Assembly: GCA_033085395.1 (NCBI GenBank)
Contig: JANQBS010000315.1
Coordinates: 1 to 40,835, forward strand
Source: Xanthoparmelia taractica
Lineage: Eukaryota > Ascomycota > Lecanoromycetes > Lecanorales > Parmeliaceae
DNA: 40,835 nt
Direction of reading: 5' to 3'
The notes below the pieces were generated by a model. It searched no databases. It was not told the DNA's origin and saw nothing but the letters and a program-made list of their open reading frames with translations. The translations under genes and the position numbers were made by a program. Positions 11,263-21,459 of the stretch are shown here, in pieces (position 1 is the stretch's first letter; each line of letters starts with the position of its first letter).

Positions 11263-12375
11263 ATGTCCAACTGCAAGAAACCATCATGGTTGGATTGCGG
11301 AGGAGAATTGCAAAGAGTAGGAGATGATTTCCGCTACAGCAAGATTGACTCGTCGACTCGTGAAATTCGAGTCGTATGTATTCAGCCGGATTTAGACAAT
11401 GAATTAATAAAATGTCAATTAAAGCATGTTAAGGTTGATTCGCAGTATACGTGCCTATCTTACATGTGGGGCTCCGAAAAGAAGATCGAGCAGATCCTCG
11501 TTAATAATCAACGCTTTGATGTTTATGATAACCTTTGGAAATTTCTTAACTCATGGAGGCAACACAAGAAACTGCAATCTATGGAAACACAGCATATTTG
11601 GATTGACGTAATCTGTATTAATTAGAGTGATATCGAAGAGAAAAATCATCAGGTAGGAATAATGGGAGAAATATATTAAAGTGTAATAAAGGTCCTCGTC
11701 TAATTAGGTGAAGGCGAGTTAGATATTCAAGAAGCTTTATATATAATAAATGAAATAAATTTAATAGAGTTAAGTTCACTTGAATATACTAAGCGAGAGC
11801 TTAATCTACGTTTATCTAATATCAAGTCACTTAAGAAAGCTATCGTTAAAATCTTCACACTATTATACTAAAATCGCCTCTAAATAAAATAAGAGCTTAT
11901 TCTAAACCAAAATATGCGCTTTCTATATAATCGATCTCAGAGCAAAATTCTTTAGAAATTCTTATGTAAGTGTAATGTCTTAGACTAATGTTTCGATTAT
12001 TATGTATACGCAGCTAACTCAATATCGTATACGAAAATATTATCTTTCTACTCTTGATACTTAGATTTATTTAATTCTTACCCTCTATAACATCTAATAA
12101 GTCGCTTTTCAGGCTCTACTTACTCGAAAATTCACGATCGAGTCTACGAATTACTATCTATAACTAATAAACGAGAAATCTTTGAAATTGACTACGCAAT
12201 ATCTACAGCTAAACTTTTTATGCGAACTCTTCGCATCGCTTTCCCATCTAATTCTTCAAGTTTGGCCGACTTAAAATATATTTTCGTGCTCGTTAATAAT
12301 CTTTAAATATTTAGCTCTAATCTTGAAGAAGAGAAATCTCGCATATTACAAGAAAATAATGCGCTAGGTAATTGA
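11263..12375 (+). pseudogene. HET-domain (heterokaryon incompatibility) gene, RIP-inactivated
   Basis: HET proteins trigger cell death when unlike fungal strains fuse. The ATG at 11263 opens an unbroken 120-codon frame with two HET hallmarks: YTCLSYMWGS near residue 62 and IWIDVICIN at its end. The next codon, normally Gln, is TAG (11623-11625). The same frame continues without any indel through further stops: SDIEEKNHQVGIMGEIY, then VLV-stop-LGEG where Trp is expected. The third HET motif follows at 11866-11900 as Y-stop-NRL-stop-IK-stop-EL, where YWxRLWxxQEL is expected. The DRVY-LLS motif is at about 12136, with Gly changed to Glu as a G to A change would give. The frame stays readable to about 12375 and possibly to about 12530. 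Mutations are sparse before 11620 and dense after it. Confidence 0.88.
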
Positions 12376-14245
12376 TACTTTAAATAAAACTTGATTTCTT
12401 CGAGATTCTTATGAGTTTTTAATATCATAAGACGACTAAAAAAAATATCTTATCGTACTTCGAGACTAATCGCACGTCTAATTAGCTGCTTAATATATTC
12501 GTTTACGATATTCTTAAAGTAAAATTCGTGATTGTCTTCGATTAAGAAGATGCTTCGTATAAAGAGATAAACCCCAAAGATAATATTTTAAATCCCACTT
12601 TATAACGTATAGTTCTCGCTAAAGATAGCGATCTTCTATCACGCGATATTCTCCTAAGAGTCGCATTATATTACAAGCTTTCGAATCTATTTCTAATCTA
12701 TCGATCTCGTAAGCATTAGATATATAAGCTAAAGATCGTGACTATCGCAGAATTAGATAGTCTAACACGTTCGTGTAACGTAGAATTAGATAACTACGTA
12801 GAGTATAGCGATTGCATAAATTTAAAGATCTTCGACACCTCGAATTATATTAAAAATAAGTTTATAATTTTAAAGGTGAAATAGTATAAATCGAAACAAT
12901 ATAAAGCTAAGATGGTCTTCGATATATTATTTATCGCTTATTTCGTTAATTTGCTATCGTTAAAATCGAGTGACGAAGAAGTATAAAAGTGATATTGAAA
13001 AATCGAGAAAATGTCTCTAATGCGCGAAGTGATGTTCTTTAGAATTCGGATTCATAAAGCGCAGAACGTTCCTTGAACGCTATTAAGTCCGAGTCTAAGT
13101 TAAACTTCTCGATCTTCTATCTCTTTTTTATAAGATATAAACTCTATTAGTGTCTATACTATCTCGATAACATCGATCTATCTCTGGAGAAGCGACTTCA
13201 TAACCTTAATAGTAAATATTTATTGCAGCGACACTTCGATCGCCGTCACCCTTTTCGATCCCGCGAACCCTATTCTTTTTCTTATTTCGAATATGCGGCA
13301 GTCACGCTTAATACTATAATGCATTTTAAGAATTATGCGGCGACCATTCACGGAGTCTACATGTCTAATAGGATTTAGTATATCTCGATGAGTTTTAGGC
13401 TAATTGTTGATTTTTCTGGCCTCACGAATTGCTTGTGTGTACAAGAGCAACTATTCTACGACTTGTCTATCTTGATACTTTAACGACTTGAAAAGCTCTA
13501 GCGCTGGGAGAGTGAAGAATATATATACTTCGAAGGTATGCTTTCTATTCGATATTACTATATTGTCTAGAGTAATAAGATAATACTAAACTTCTAAATT
13601 TATTAAACTTTCTAATTTTGTACTTTCTAATTTTATATAGTATTTGAATTTGTGTATCTTTAAGTTGTGTAGTCTTCGAGTCTATAGAAATTTTAAGCTT
13701 GCTTACCCTCGAAGTTTATATAATCTTCGAGTTAATACACTATCTTAGAGTGTGTAGACTTTTAGAGATAAATTTAGGAAATCTAAGGATATCTCTACTC
13801 AGACTACTCTCTTAGTGCTAGAATCGAAACGTAGAAAGAAGGTTAAAATTGAAGCTTTGTGAGATTGAATAAGAAGGTATTGTCTTTCAAGAATAAAGTT
13901 AGAGATACGATTTAAAAATGAAATATAAAAGTGCGAGAAAGACGAGATAAAGGGGGTTCAGAAGTAAAGTAGAAAGTTTAGAAATATGTTGATACTCGTC
14001 TTTCAAATATTCCCTCGCCCGTTCTCTGCTAAAGAAGACTATAAATTAATAGTAAAGATAGAAAATACCTTACGTAGTAAAAGTAAAAGCGCAGTAGTTT
14101 ATTAGAAGGAAATTAAATTTAATAAAAAAGGTAGATTAGTTAGCGCAATTATATCACGTAGACGTTATATTAATTATTCGCAGAAACGAAAGATATTATA
14201 TTTTGTAAGGGCGCTTTTCAATTGTATCATAAAGTTAAAAATATA
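12376..14245. other. RIP-degraded tract, origin unknown
   Basis: Very AT-rich with almost no CpA/TpG and many stops in all frames. Short stretches still look protein-like when stops are ignored (for example around 13215-13440, plus strand), so it probably contains one or more mutated genes or a transposon that I cannot identify. The tandem array at about 13606-13770 is listed separately. Confidence 0.5.
13606..13770. repeat. degenerate ~17-bp tandem array (RIP-altered)
   Basis: Units resembling AGTTTATATAATCTTCG and AGTGTGTAGACTTTTAG follow one another at roughly 17-base steps. The array is preceded by TACTTTCTAATTTT, and the same 14 bases precede the better preserved array at 30228-30328, so the two arrays are copies of one repeat. 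The unit is not a multiple of three and the array is not coding. Confidence 0.5.
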
Positions 14246-14352
14246 ACTCATGGGTTCGGGTGCCGCGCTTCATAGAAGGCGCACCCTATTTGCCCATATG
14301 AAGCCCACATGGCGCACCCCTAGCTAGGTATCCATATGGCTTCGTACAGCCT
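14246..14352. other. GC-richer island inside RIP-type DNA
   Basis: About 107 bases with intact CpA/TpG dinucleotides sit between heavily mutated flanks. GGCGCACCC occurs twice in direct orientation (near 14278 and 14311), and GGGTGC...GCACCC can pair as an imperfect hairpin at its left side. No coding potential is seen. It may be a late insertion or a single-copy piece that escaped mutation. Confidence 0.4.
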
Positions 14353-14803
14353 AACATATTTATCGATCGATTAATTATAAACGATAGCCTCTTAGCATAA
14401 TAGAGATCGTACGTATAAATTTAATATATCGAGCTTTGAGCTAATTCGAGCTTAGAAAGCCTCGTACCCGTTATCTATTAATCTACTATTCAAAAACTCT
14501 AATTATATTATTCGTAAGATTTCGTATAACTTAAACGTGAAGAATCTATCGAATAAGAGATCTAATTTAGTCGAGACTTCGAAAGATATATAAGTTTTAA
14601 GAAATCTAATATCGCACCGCATATATTTAATAGTATAAATAATGCTATACGATAGCGACGATAAGTAAGCTGAGATAATAACGCCGATACTTGCTCTCTT
14701 GACAGGAGTATCCTCGGAGTAAACTAGTCGTTAGGAATTCTTTTTGACCGGCCAGTTGCGCTCAATAATATATTGAAGACCCTGTTTGTTGGAAATCAGC
14801 ATC
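14353..14803. other. RIP-type AT-rich DNA, no gene seen
   Basis: Stop-rich in every frame, with composition like the flanking tracts. The last 100 bases are more GC-rich and adjoin the TIR element; on the minus strand they may continue the ankyrin-like gene interrupted by that element, but this is not convincing. Confidence 0.4.
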
Positions 14804-14805
14804 TA

Positions 14806-15077
14806 CGGGTCGGAAAGGTGTGGTATCTATTGAACATAGTCGTTTTTAACTTTTTTTCAACTTTTTTTAAAAAATTATATCTTTTTAATCTATTTATAGA
14901 ATTTTATAATTATATAAGCGTTCGCTTAAGCATTTTACGTATTTTTAGAATATAAAAAAATATTACGTAATATATTTATTAAAAACCCAATGAGAGTATG
15001 GGATATCTTATATCTTTCGATATGATATTCGAAAAACTGGTCCCATACCATCAAATATACCACACCTTTCCGACCCG
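14806..15077. mobile_element. 272-bp TIR element (MITE-like, TA target duplication)
   Basis: The left end (14806-14826, beginning CGGGTCGGAAAGG) and the right end (15057-15077) are a perfect 21-base inverted repeat. Each is flanked outside by TA (14804-14805 and 15078-15079), the target duplication expected for Tc1/mariner-type elements. The interior is AT-rich, including poly-T runs, and has no transposase frame, so it would be non-autonomous. Just inside the right end a second short inverted repeat occurs (GTATGGGA ... TCCCATAC). A diverged copy of the right end lies at 335-355. The class assignment is inferred from the TIR-plus-TA structure only. Confidence 0.6.
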
Positions 15078-15079
15078 TA

Positions 15080-15165
15080 GCCTCTACGATACTAATAGAT
15101 CTATTTTTAACAGCCCAATGCAAAGAGATTCAACCCTCTCGATCAGCTATTGAATCAAATAAGTG
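15080..15165 (-). pseudogene. ankyrin-repeat scrap interrupted by the TIR element
   Basis: Read on the minus strand, this stretch gives DREG-stop-ISLHWAVKNRSISIVE, which fits the ankyrin consensus DxxGxTpLHxAaxxGhxxIVxxLL. The stop falls where Arg is usual. The frame then runs straight into the terminal repeat of the TIR element at 15079. Only one repeat is recognisable; upstream sequence (15166-15220) is too degraded to assign. Confidence 0.45.
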
Positions 15166-16257
15166 ATGAATATAAGATTAGCCCTGGCATTTGATAGGAT
15201 AAGTGCTATTGCGATAACTACTTTTTAATAAGCTTTAACCTTAGTAATCTTCTGGATTTATTCGTCTAATATAAATAGAACATATATAATATACGCTATA
15301 AGTGTTTGAATTGCCCAAATTTTAACTACTATTTTAAATGGAAAAACTTATTAGATTAGACGTATATTGATTATAGGTTTAAGAAATCGGAATAAGACAG
15401 AGGGTCGAAGAATAAAAATTTATAGAATATGTCTGATAGGCCTAAGATTAAATTTGTATAGCGTAGGAATTGCTCAAAAACGGAGGCCAGAAGATGCGTC
15501 AACATTGAAGTCGAGACTTTCTCTCAAAGTCACGATATGAAAAGCGGTGACCGATGAAATAAAATAAATAACAATTCGATAAATCATGCTAGGCTACGAA
15601 CGACGACGATTTCAGCGCCATCGCAGAAGACTTAATGCAGTTATCTTCTAAATTACTGTTATCCTAGACTTATCGAGAAGATTCTATAAAAAAGCTTACA
15701 TTTAAGAAAAATCGAGAGCGTGAATTAATAAGCAAAGGAATTAAGAAGAAGAGGAGTTAGAAATAAAACACTCAACAAAGAAATAAAGGGATTAAAATTA
15801 AATTAGTTAAAGAAGTTAGAATTAACTTCGAAGGATAAGCATAGGAAATCTATCGTGAATAAGGATTCAAAATTAGCGATAGAAAAGAATATAGCCCGAA
15901 TTAAAACAGAGTGCCGTTTTTGAAGCCGCGCGGCGAAAGTTCCGCTTAAAATCTCTTGGCATTCTTGATAACTGAAGGGAGAGTCTTATATACAGTACCG
16001 GCCTTATGAAGCATTCGGATTATTGTTCTCCAAGGGATTTTCTGAGCTTCAATAAAAGTATAGCTAGCTTTGGATTGAAAGTATGCTCGATATGGTTCTA
16101 GGAGGAAGAGAGGAGAAGGGGAGTACTAGGAAGGTAGTCAAGCTAAAGTAGATATACAGCTTCAATTTGAGAGTAATACATATTTGGCGTTCCAGGCTCG
16201 GTCTACCTCGCTTTGCCTATCAGGACGGAAACAGCCGTGCAAATCAATACCCTGAGA
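15166..16257. other. RIP-type AT-rich DNA grading into normal composition
   Basis: No recognisable gene. Mutation density falls from left to right. The last 200 bases would contain the 3' end and terminator of the minus-strand GATA gene; no defined signal is visible. Confidence 0.4.
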
Positions 16258-18743
16258 TTACACCGGATGCACAGTTGCTTTGACACTAAGCCGTAAAGAA
16301 GACAGATGGGTAGGAAACCTCAATTTCCGTTTGGAAACCCAGTCCACCATCCAATGGAAGGCGGAAAGCTTATCATCTTCCTCTAGGTTCGCTAATGCTT
16401 GTCTGTGTGCTTCCAAATCTGCCATTGCTCTGTCATTTTCAAGACGCAAGATGTTGTAGTCGACTGTTCGGTCTATCCTGAAGTCGCCCCATGCTCGGTT
16501 TTCTGTTTTGCTGTCGCCAATCTTGCACGTTACGGGTGTCGGAAGTAGGGAAGTATTTTGAAGTCGTTGCAGCAGACATTGGCCCCTTCGCTGGGTCTGG
16601 CTCGAATAGCCAGTCAGTGAAATCATCATTGCTATCGCCAGTTCGGTAAATGCTCTGGCCCTCCCAGAAGACCGAGTTCCCATAGATAGGATGACAGGTC
16701 CGTATCAATGGGGATGAGGCGGCTCGATACGGTCAGCTTGGTCACGCTCATCGCTATGATTCTTGTTGTTTTGAAAGAGAGAAATATTCACGTATTCCAC
16801 CGATTCATCATAATTGAGAAGAGCTGATTTCGGTAGTTCCACAGAGTCAGTTTGCGATGGTTGATGAAGTTGTATGTAAGTCCCTGCATCAGATCTAGTG
16901 AGATTGTGGTCGACCAGTAGATTTTCTTCATTATCGTCGACTTCTTCTTGCCTGGGCGTAGATCCTTTTGTGCTGACATTTTCATTGACCAGCTCTTTGA
17001 CATTGAGGGGATATGTTAGAGGCTTCTTGGAGCTAGCCTCCGGCAGCTCGTTGTCATTGACAGTTCTCGCACCCTCTTTATGCCGATTGTTGTACAGGTA
17101 CTTATTATATACCTCAATTGATTTACGTTGGGTAGCAGGATTCTGCTGTTTGAAGGAGGCAAGTTGGCTATCGGATAAGTTCATTGGATTGATTCCATTG
17201 TCAATTAGTAACTGAATCGTGTTCAGTGCTTCTGTATCTTCCTTCCCGGTGTATATCGTGCCGGTTTCTCGTGTCGGCGTGTAAGCCGGCGGAGGCGCTT
17301 CCGGGGTCGTGGCATTGTCCCAAGATCCTGGCTGGTATTGCCCGCTGCTGTTTGTAGGTACTGCACTGTCGTTTGCATTACCAGCGCCTGCTTGCCCTGC
17401 TTGACTTCTGGCTTCATTGGGCATCTTAAATAGCTCCTCGGTTGATGCCGATTGCATCATCACTGGCCTCTGTCGCATATTTGAGAAGCTACTTGAAGCA
17501 GAGGTCTTGGGGCCCATCTTCCGGGTCCTCTTTGCGTAATCTGGAAACTGTCAGCAAGCTCCAAATCGGGTAAATGAGGTATACACATACATAGACCACA
17601 AGCGTTGCACAGCGTCCTCGCACCATCAGGGCCACGTCTCCACTCCGGCGTCTGAGCTCTATTGCAGCTATGGCACCTTCCTGGCGGTGCCGCTCTGCCT
17701 CTCCTCTTCTTAGCATCAGCATCAGCAAATCTACTAGAACCTTCAAGATTATCAATGTAAGTGTTGGATTCCCTGTCAGTACTACTATCGCCGGTCTGAG
17801 CTCTTGGAGGTCGGTTCGTGCTTCCACTTTCCCTTCCAAAGGCGAAGGGCGGAGGTGAGCTGGACTCACCTCCGCGATTCTCCGTGGCTGTATAGGCTCG
17901 ATTGAAAAAAGTGCCTGCCGAAGCTATTGCTGGAGTACCTGGTTCTGTTCTGGTGCCCGGATGCGGCGGAGATGGGGGAGGAGTTGAAGCGAGGAAATCG
18001 AGGAGAGCTTGGGAAGAGGCTGGATTCAAGTAGAAGGGGGTGTTGTTTATGGTTGTGGTCCTGTACTCGGGATCGGACTCGGGAGGATAATCTTTGGAGG
18101 CTTCTCGGGGATGGTCAGCTTCACTGGGAGCAGCTTTGTAATTCTGCTGGTCAGAGTATCTTATCTCAACGAGATCTAGGCTTTGCTGTGGTTTAACTTG
18201 CTGATATAGGTTCTGCTGTGACGGTCGAGGTTCTTGACAATGTTGAGCTGGAGAGCCTCCGTCGGGTATGCCGTGAGTGACTTTGCCGCTTTGTATTTGG
18301 ATATGTTGTTGTCTCTGTAGCGATGCTATATACTCGTTTCGATGTTGACTCTGTTGAGCGAGTTGGTGGAGATTCTGCATGGGTGACCCTTCGTTCGGAG
18401 ATATCTGCGGGTTAGAAGAGCCATTCTGCATACGCTGTTGATGCTGAAGGTTTATTTCGGCTTGCCTTCGTTGATGCTGCTGTTGACATATCATAATCTC
18501 ATTTAACTGCTGAGGTGTGTTCTCAAGTTGATGTTTATTTATATCTGGGTTTGGTATGTCGTTCATAGGGTTTACTGTTATTAATGGATTTCCTTGATTT
18601 ATGCTAGGAGTTGCGCGTTCTATCATGGGCGTAGCGTGCGATATGGCCGGCGTTCCATTCATGAGGGGCGTGGTCGTGCGACTGGGTGGTTGATGGCTTC
18701 TTTGATGGCCTATTGCGACACCTTCAGGATCAGGGTGACCATG
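16258..18743 (-). CDS. GATA-type zinc-finger (type IVb) protein; in-frame continuation of the C2H2 gene
   Basis: The first part (first ATG at 18662, frame open from 18743) is Gln-, Pro- and Ser-rich, as in transcription factors. It ends with a GATA finger: CHSC, then TPEWRRGP, then CNACGL, spaced C-X2-C-X18-C-X2-C, the fungal type IVb form. A 50-base intron (17590-17541, GTATGT..TTCCAG, branch TGCTGAC) splits the finger, and splicing gives CNACGLYYAKRTRKM, the expected finger tail. The next exon (17540-16705) is acidic and Asn/Ser-rich and hits TGA at 16705. The same frame reopens to 16258 (including VDYNILRLENDRAMADLEA), while another frame reads better at 16439-16680, so the C-terminus is either spliced or frameshifted. 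Only 82 bases, all open in frame, separate the ATG from the upstream C2H2 stop. GATA factors bind (A/T)GATA(A/G) sites; the target here is unknown. Confidence 0.75.
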
Positions 18744-21094
18744 CTACGTAGCTGAAGGAGGTCGTGCTGGACTGCTGGCATTCCCTTGACCAGAAGAATC
18801 ATTATGCACGAATTGTGGAGCATCGGGGTATTGCTGGGCGTACGAGTTCGAGATGGCCTGGTCCAAAGCAGACCTCATAGCAACGTGGTTCGTAAGATAC
18901 GCTGACAGGCGTCTGTTGAAATCGGCTGATCCAGTCTGAAGGTGGGCTGTAAGACGTCGATATTGCATGGGTAGATCATCATCTTTCTCTTCGTATATTT
19001 CCTCATTAACCACATCTTGTTCAGTGACTCGTAGTGAACGACCGGTCCGTCTCTTATGAATCTCAGAGGCTCGTCGAGCCGATTCGACTCTGGCCTCAAG
19101 ACTGCGGTCACGTCTCCTGGAAGCTACAATGTGACCACTATGATACAGTGAGTACGTGCTCACTAAATAACGAGAGAGAGTATAACATACCGCTCTTGGT
19201 TTTCCTCGTGGGTTCGTTCAGTCTTCAGAGCCTTTGTAGCCGGAATGGTACGCTGGGGAGGCTGGGGAGGCATGATGATGTTATTTGCTGTCTCTTGTGC
19301 AGAGCTCAGGATCTTTGCAGGGGCCTCTTGAGAATGATCAGACTCTTGATTGAGTCTAGCGGCTTCAATATCCCGATCAGCTAAGCCTGGTTGGTAGGTG
19401 GCAAGATTAGTCGCAAGATAATTAGCTTCAGCATGCCTCATCTCCTCACTTGGCTGAAATCCTGTCTCGGCAGCCAGCATATCAGCATTTCTTGACCCTA
19501 GAGAGTTCTGATCTGTGCCAATGGAGCTTTCATCCGAGTCTTCTTCGGTGTTCCGGGGCAGGGCCATTAACGCGATCTCTTCCATGTGTCGCCCGACGTG
19601 TTTGACAAATGCTCGGCGGGGTTTACCAGGGACAATACGACATAGGGGACATTCTTCGGTCTCGATTGGTCTCGGTTGTGTCTGGTAGGCAATGTTCCTG
19701 GCTACATGGAGCTGCGGCCCGATAAACACACGGTGATGCATCTCCTGAAGGTGTTGCTCCCAGTCTGAGGCACTGGTAAATTTCTTCGAGCACTCTAGAC
19801 AATTCCACGTCTGGTCATGGCGATGCTCAGTAAATTCATGATCGGCCCATGCTGCCCGGTTAGTGAATTGGGCCAGCTCATCCCTGCAGTCTGGAAACGT
19901 GCAAATATATGGTCGTAAGTCAGCAAATACGTGCATCCTAGGATTGCATCAGTTCCCGATTCCTTTGTAACAATAACAACAGACTGTTGGGACCTACTTC
20001 CAGTCCACACGACTTTTGACATTTGAAATGATGCATCTACACAGAAAGCATTGGAATGATTTTCCTGCACGAATTTCAGAAGGTTCCTTAGGCACTCGCA
20101 GCGAGACTTGTTCTCCATCGGGGTTGCTCGATTGAAAAGAGGCATGCGATGGGGCGTGCTCGGTTGTGCCGATGCCAGAATCGTGAAAATCTGAATATGG
20201 TCGAAAGACAGAACATGAAACTTCTGGGAAGAGCTCGGTGTTCTCGATCTTCTCACGAACGTTTTTGTGTCTCTGCCAGTTGGCTTCTCCGAGTCGTTCG
20301 ACCAGCTTGTAGTGTGCTTGTTTGAACTTCTCTCGAACTAATGACACGTATATCGCGGCCGGGCCAGAAACAGAGAAAGTTACATTTGTGGGGTATGAAT
20401 GCTGGACCCGAGCACTCTCAGCATGTCGAAGATTCTGCTCTAGACTTGGTCCAAACTCCATGAGGCACGTAGTGGTGAAGCCAATATCTTCAAATATATC
20501 GTAGCTGCCGCTGTCCGACGAGCCTTCTGTTTCAGAATCATACTCCTCGTCGCTATCATGGCCGTTCTGCGATATATCGTCCTTGTTTCCAGATATCATG
20601 AGCTCTCCTTGCTTGATGACAGACTCGAGTTCTTCGATCTGCTTCGACGGCTGGTGTGGTGCCTTCGACAGTGACAGTTCTATTCAGGGACGTGAGCAAA
20701 GTCTCATCCAACGACTGAAAGGCTTACCGCGCAGAAGAAGCTTCCCAATATGACCAAGGCGCTCTAATACATTATCTCTCAACTCATTAGACTGTTCAAG
20801 TGCTCTGTCAAGCTCTCCGACGCCAAAGGGTTCGCCCCACAGATACAATCTTCCGAGACACTCTCTCAGGACAATTGAGCCTGACTTGGAGCTGTGTTTA
20901 TCCCGTTCCTGACGATAGAAATCTTGCAGTGCGCGGAGACAAAGTTGATAGAGGCGAGCGGCGAAGCCTTGGTCGTCTTCACCACCAGCGGGAGTTTCAA
21001 CGTTTGCTATAGGGCTAGAGGCGTCCGTGTCGAGCCACCGTAGCAGATAGTCACTACGGCCATCGCCTCCACGCTGATGTATGATATTATTCAT
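18744..21094 (-). CDS. fungal C2H2 zinc-finger protein (family with a conserved helical N-terminal region)
   Basis: Four exons are supported: 21094-20728, 20679-19998, 19937-19191 and 19137-18744. Introns are 48, 60 and 53 bases with GTAAGC, GTAGGT and GTATGT donors, and the exons sum to exactly 730 codons. The N-terminal region (LGRLYLWGEPFGVGELDRAL...) matches a helical region common in fungal C2H2 proteins. An acidic linker leads to DSGIGT, then two to three C2H2-type fingers in ICTFPDC..., WNCLECSKKF... and CPLCRIVP..., followed by VGRHMEEIALMALP, a signature of this family. The C-terminal part (VTEQDVVNEEIYEEKDDDLP) is also conserved. The start is uncertain because an upstream exon is possible. 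It is divergent from the DUF7580 gene at 21460. The TAG at 18744 lies in frame with the GATA gene. The role is presumed nuclear but unproven. Confidence 0.78.
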
Positions 21095-21459
21095 ATCTTG
21101 ACGGCATGGACTGTAAGAGAAGAAGAGAGTAGTGTGTCCACCTACCTAACGCATGAGCTCCGATGCAGAGCAAGAAAGAGGCTTCGAGCAGAGATAGCAT
21201 CGACCCCGCGCGTAGCCTTGCAGCGGTTGCGCCCTGCATGACAGCCTCGTTGCCTTCTCGGACCGTGATAGGCCAGGCGATTGACACCACACAGGCCGGA
21301 TTGTCCTACGCTAAAACCGGTCGGGCTGTGCGGCAGAAGCGCAGAAGCAGCAGGCTTCCTTCTCCACGATCGCTGGCACGATCACTTCTAAGGGTTATGC
21401 ATTCGATGCATCCGAAGATAGACTCTGCTTGTTGAACCTGAGGAGCGGAGGGAGCGTCC
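21095..21459. promoter_or_regulatory. divergent intergenic region (possible shared promoter)
   Basis: These 365 bases separate the starts of the minus-strand C2H2 gene and the plus-strand DUF7580 gene. CTCTTACAG just upstream of 21094 (minus strand) looks like a splice acceptor, so the C2H2 gene may have a leader intron or a further exon here. No defined factor site could be singled out. Confidence 0.35.

Noticed and set aside
11263..11625. A short intact 120-residue HET protein
   Set aside because: The next HET motifs continue in the same frame beyond the TAG, so this is only the unmutated front of a dead gene.
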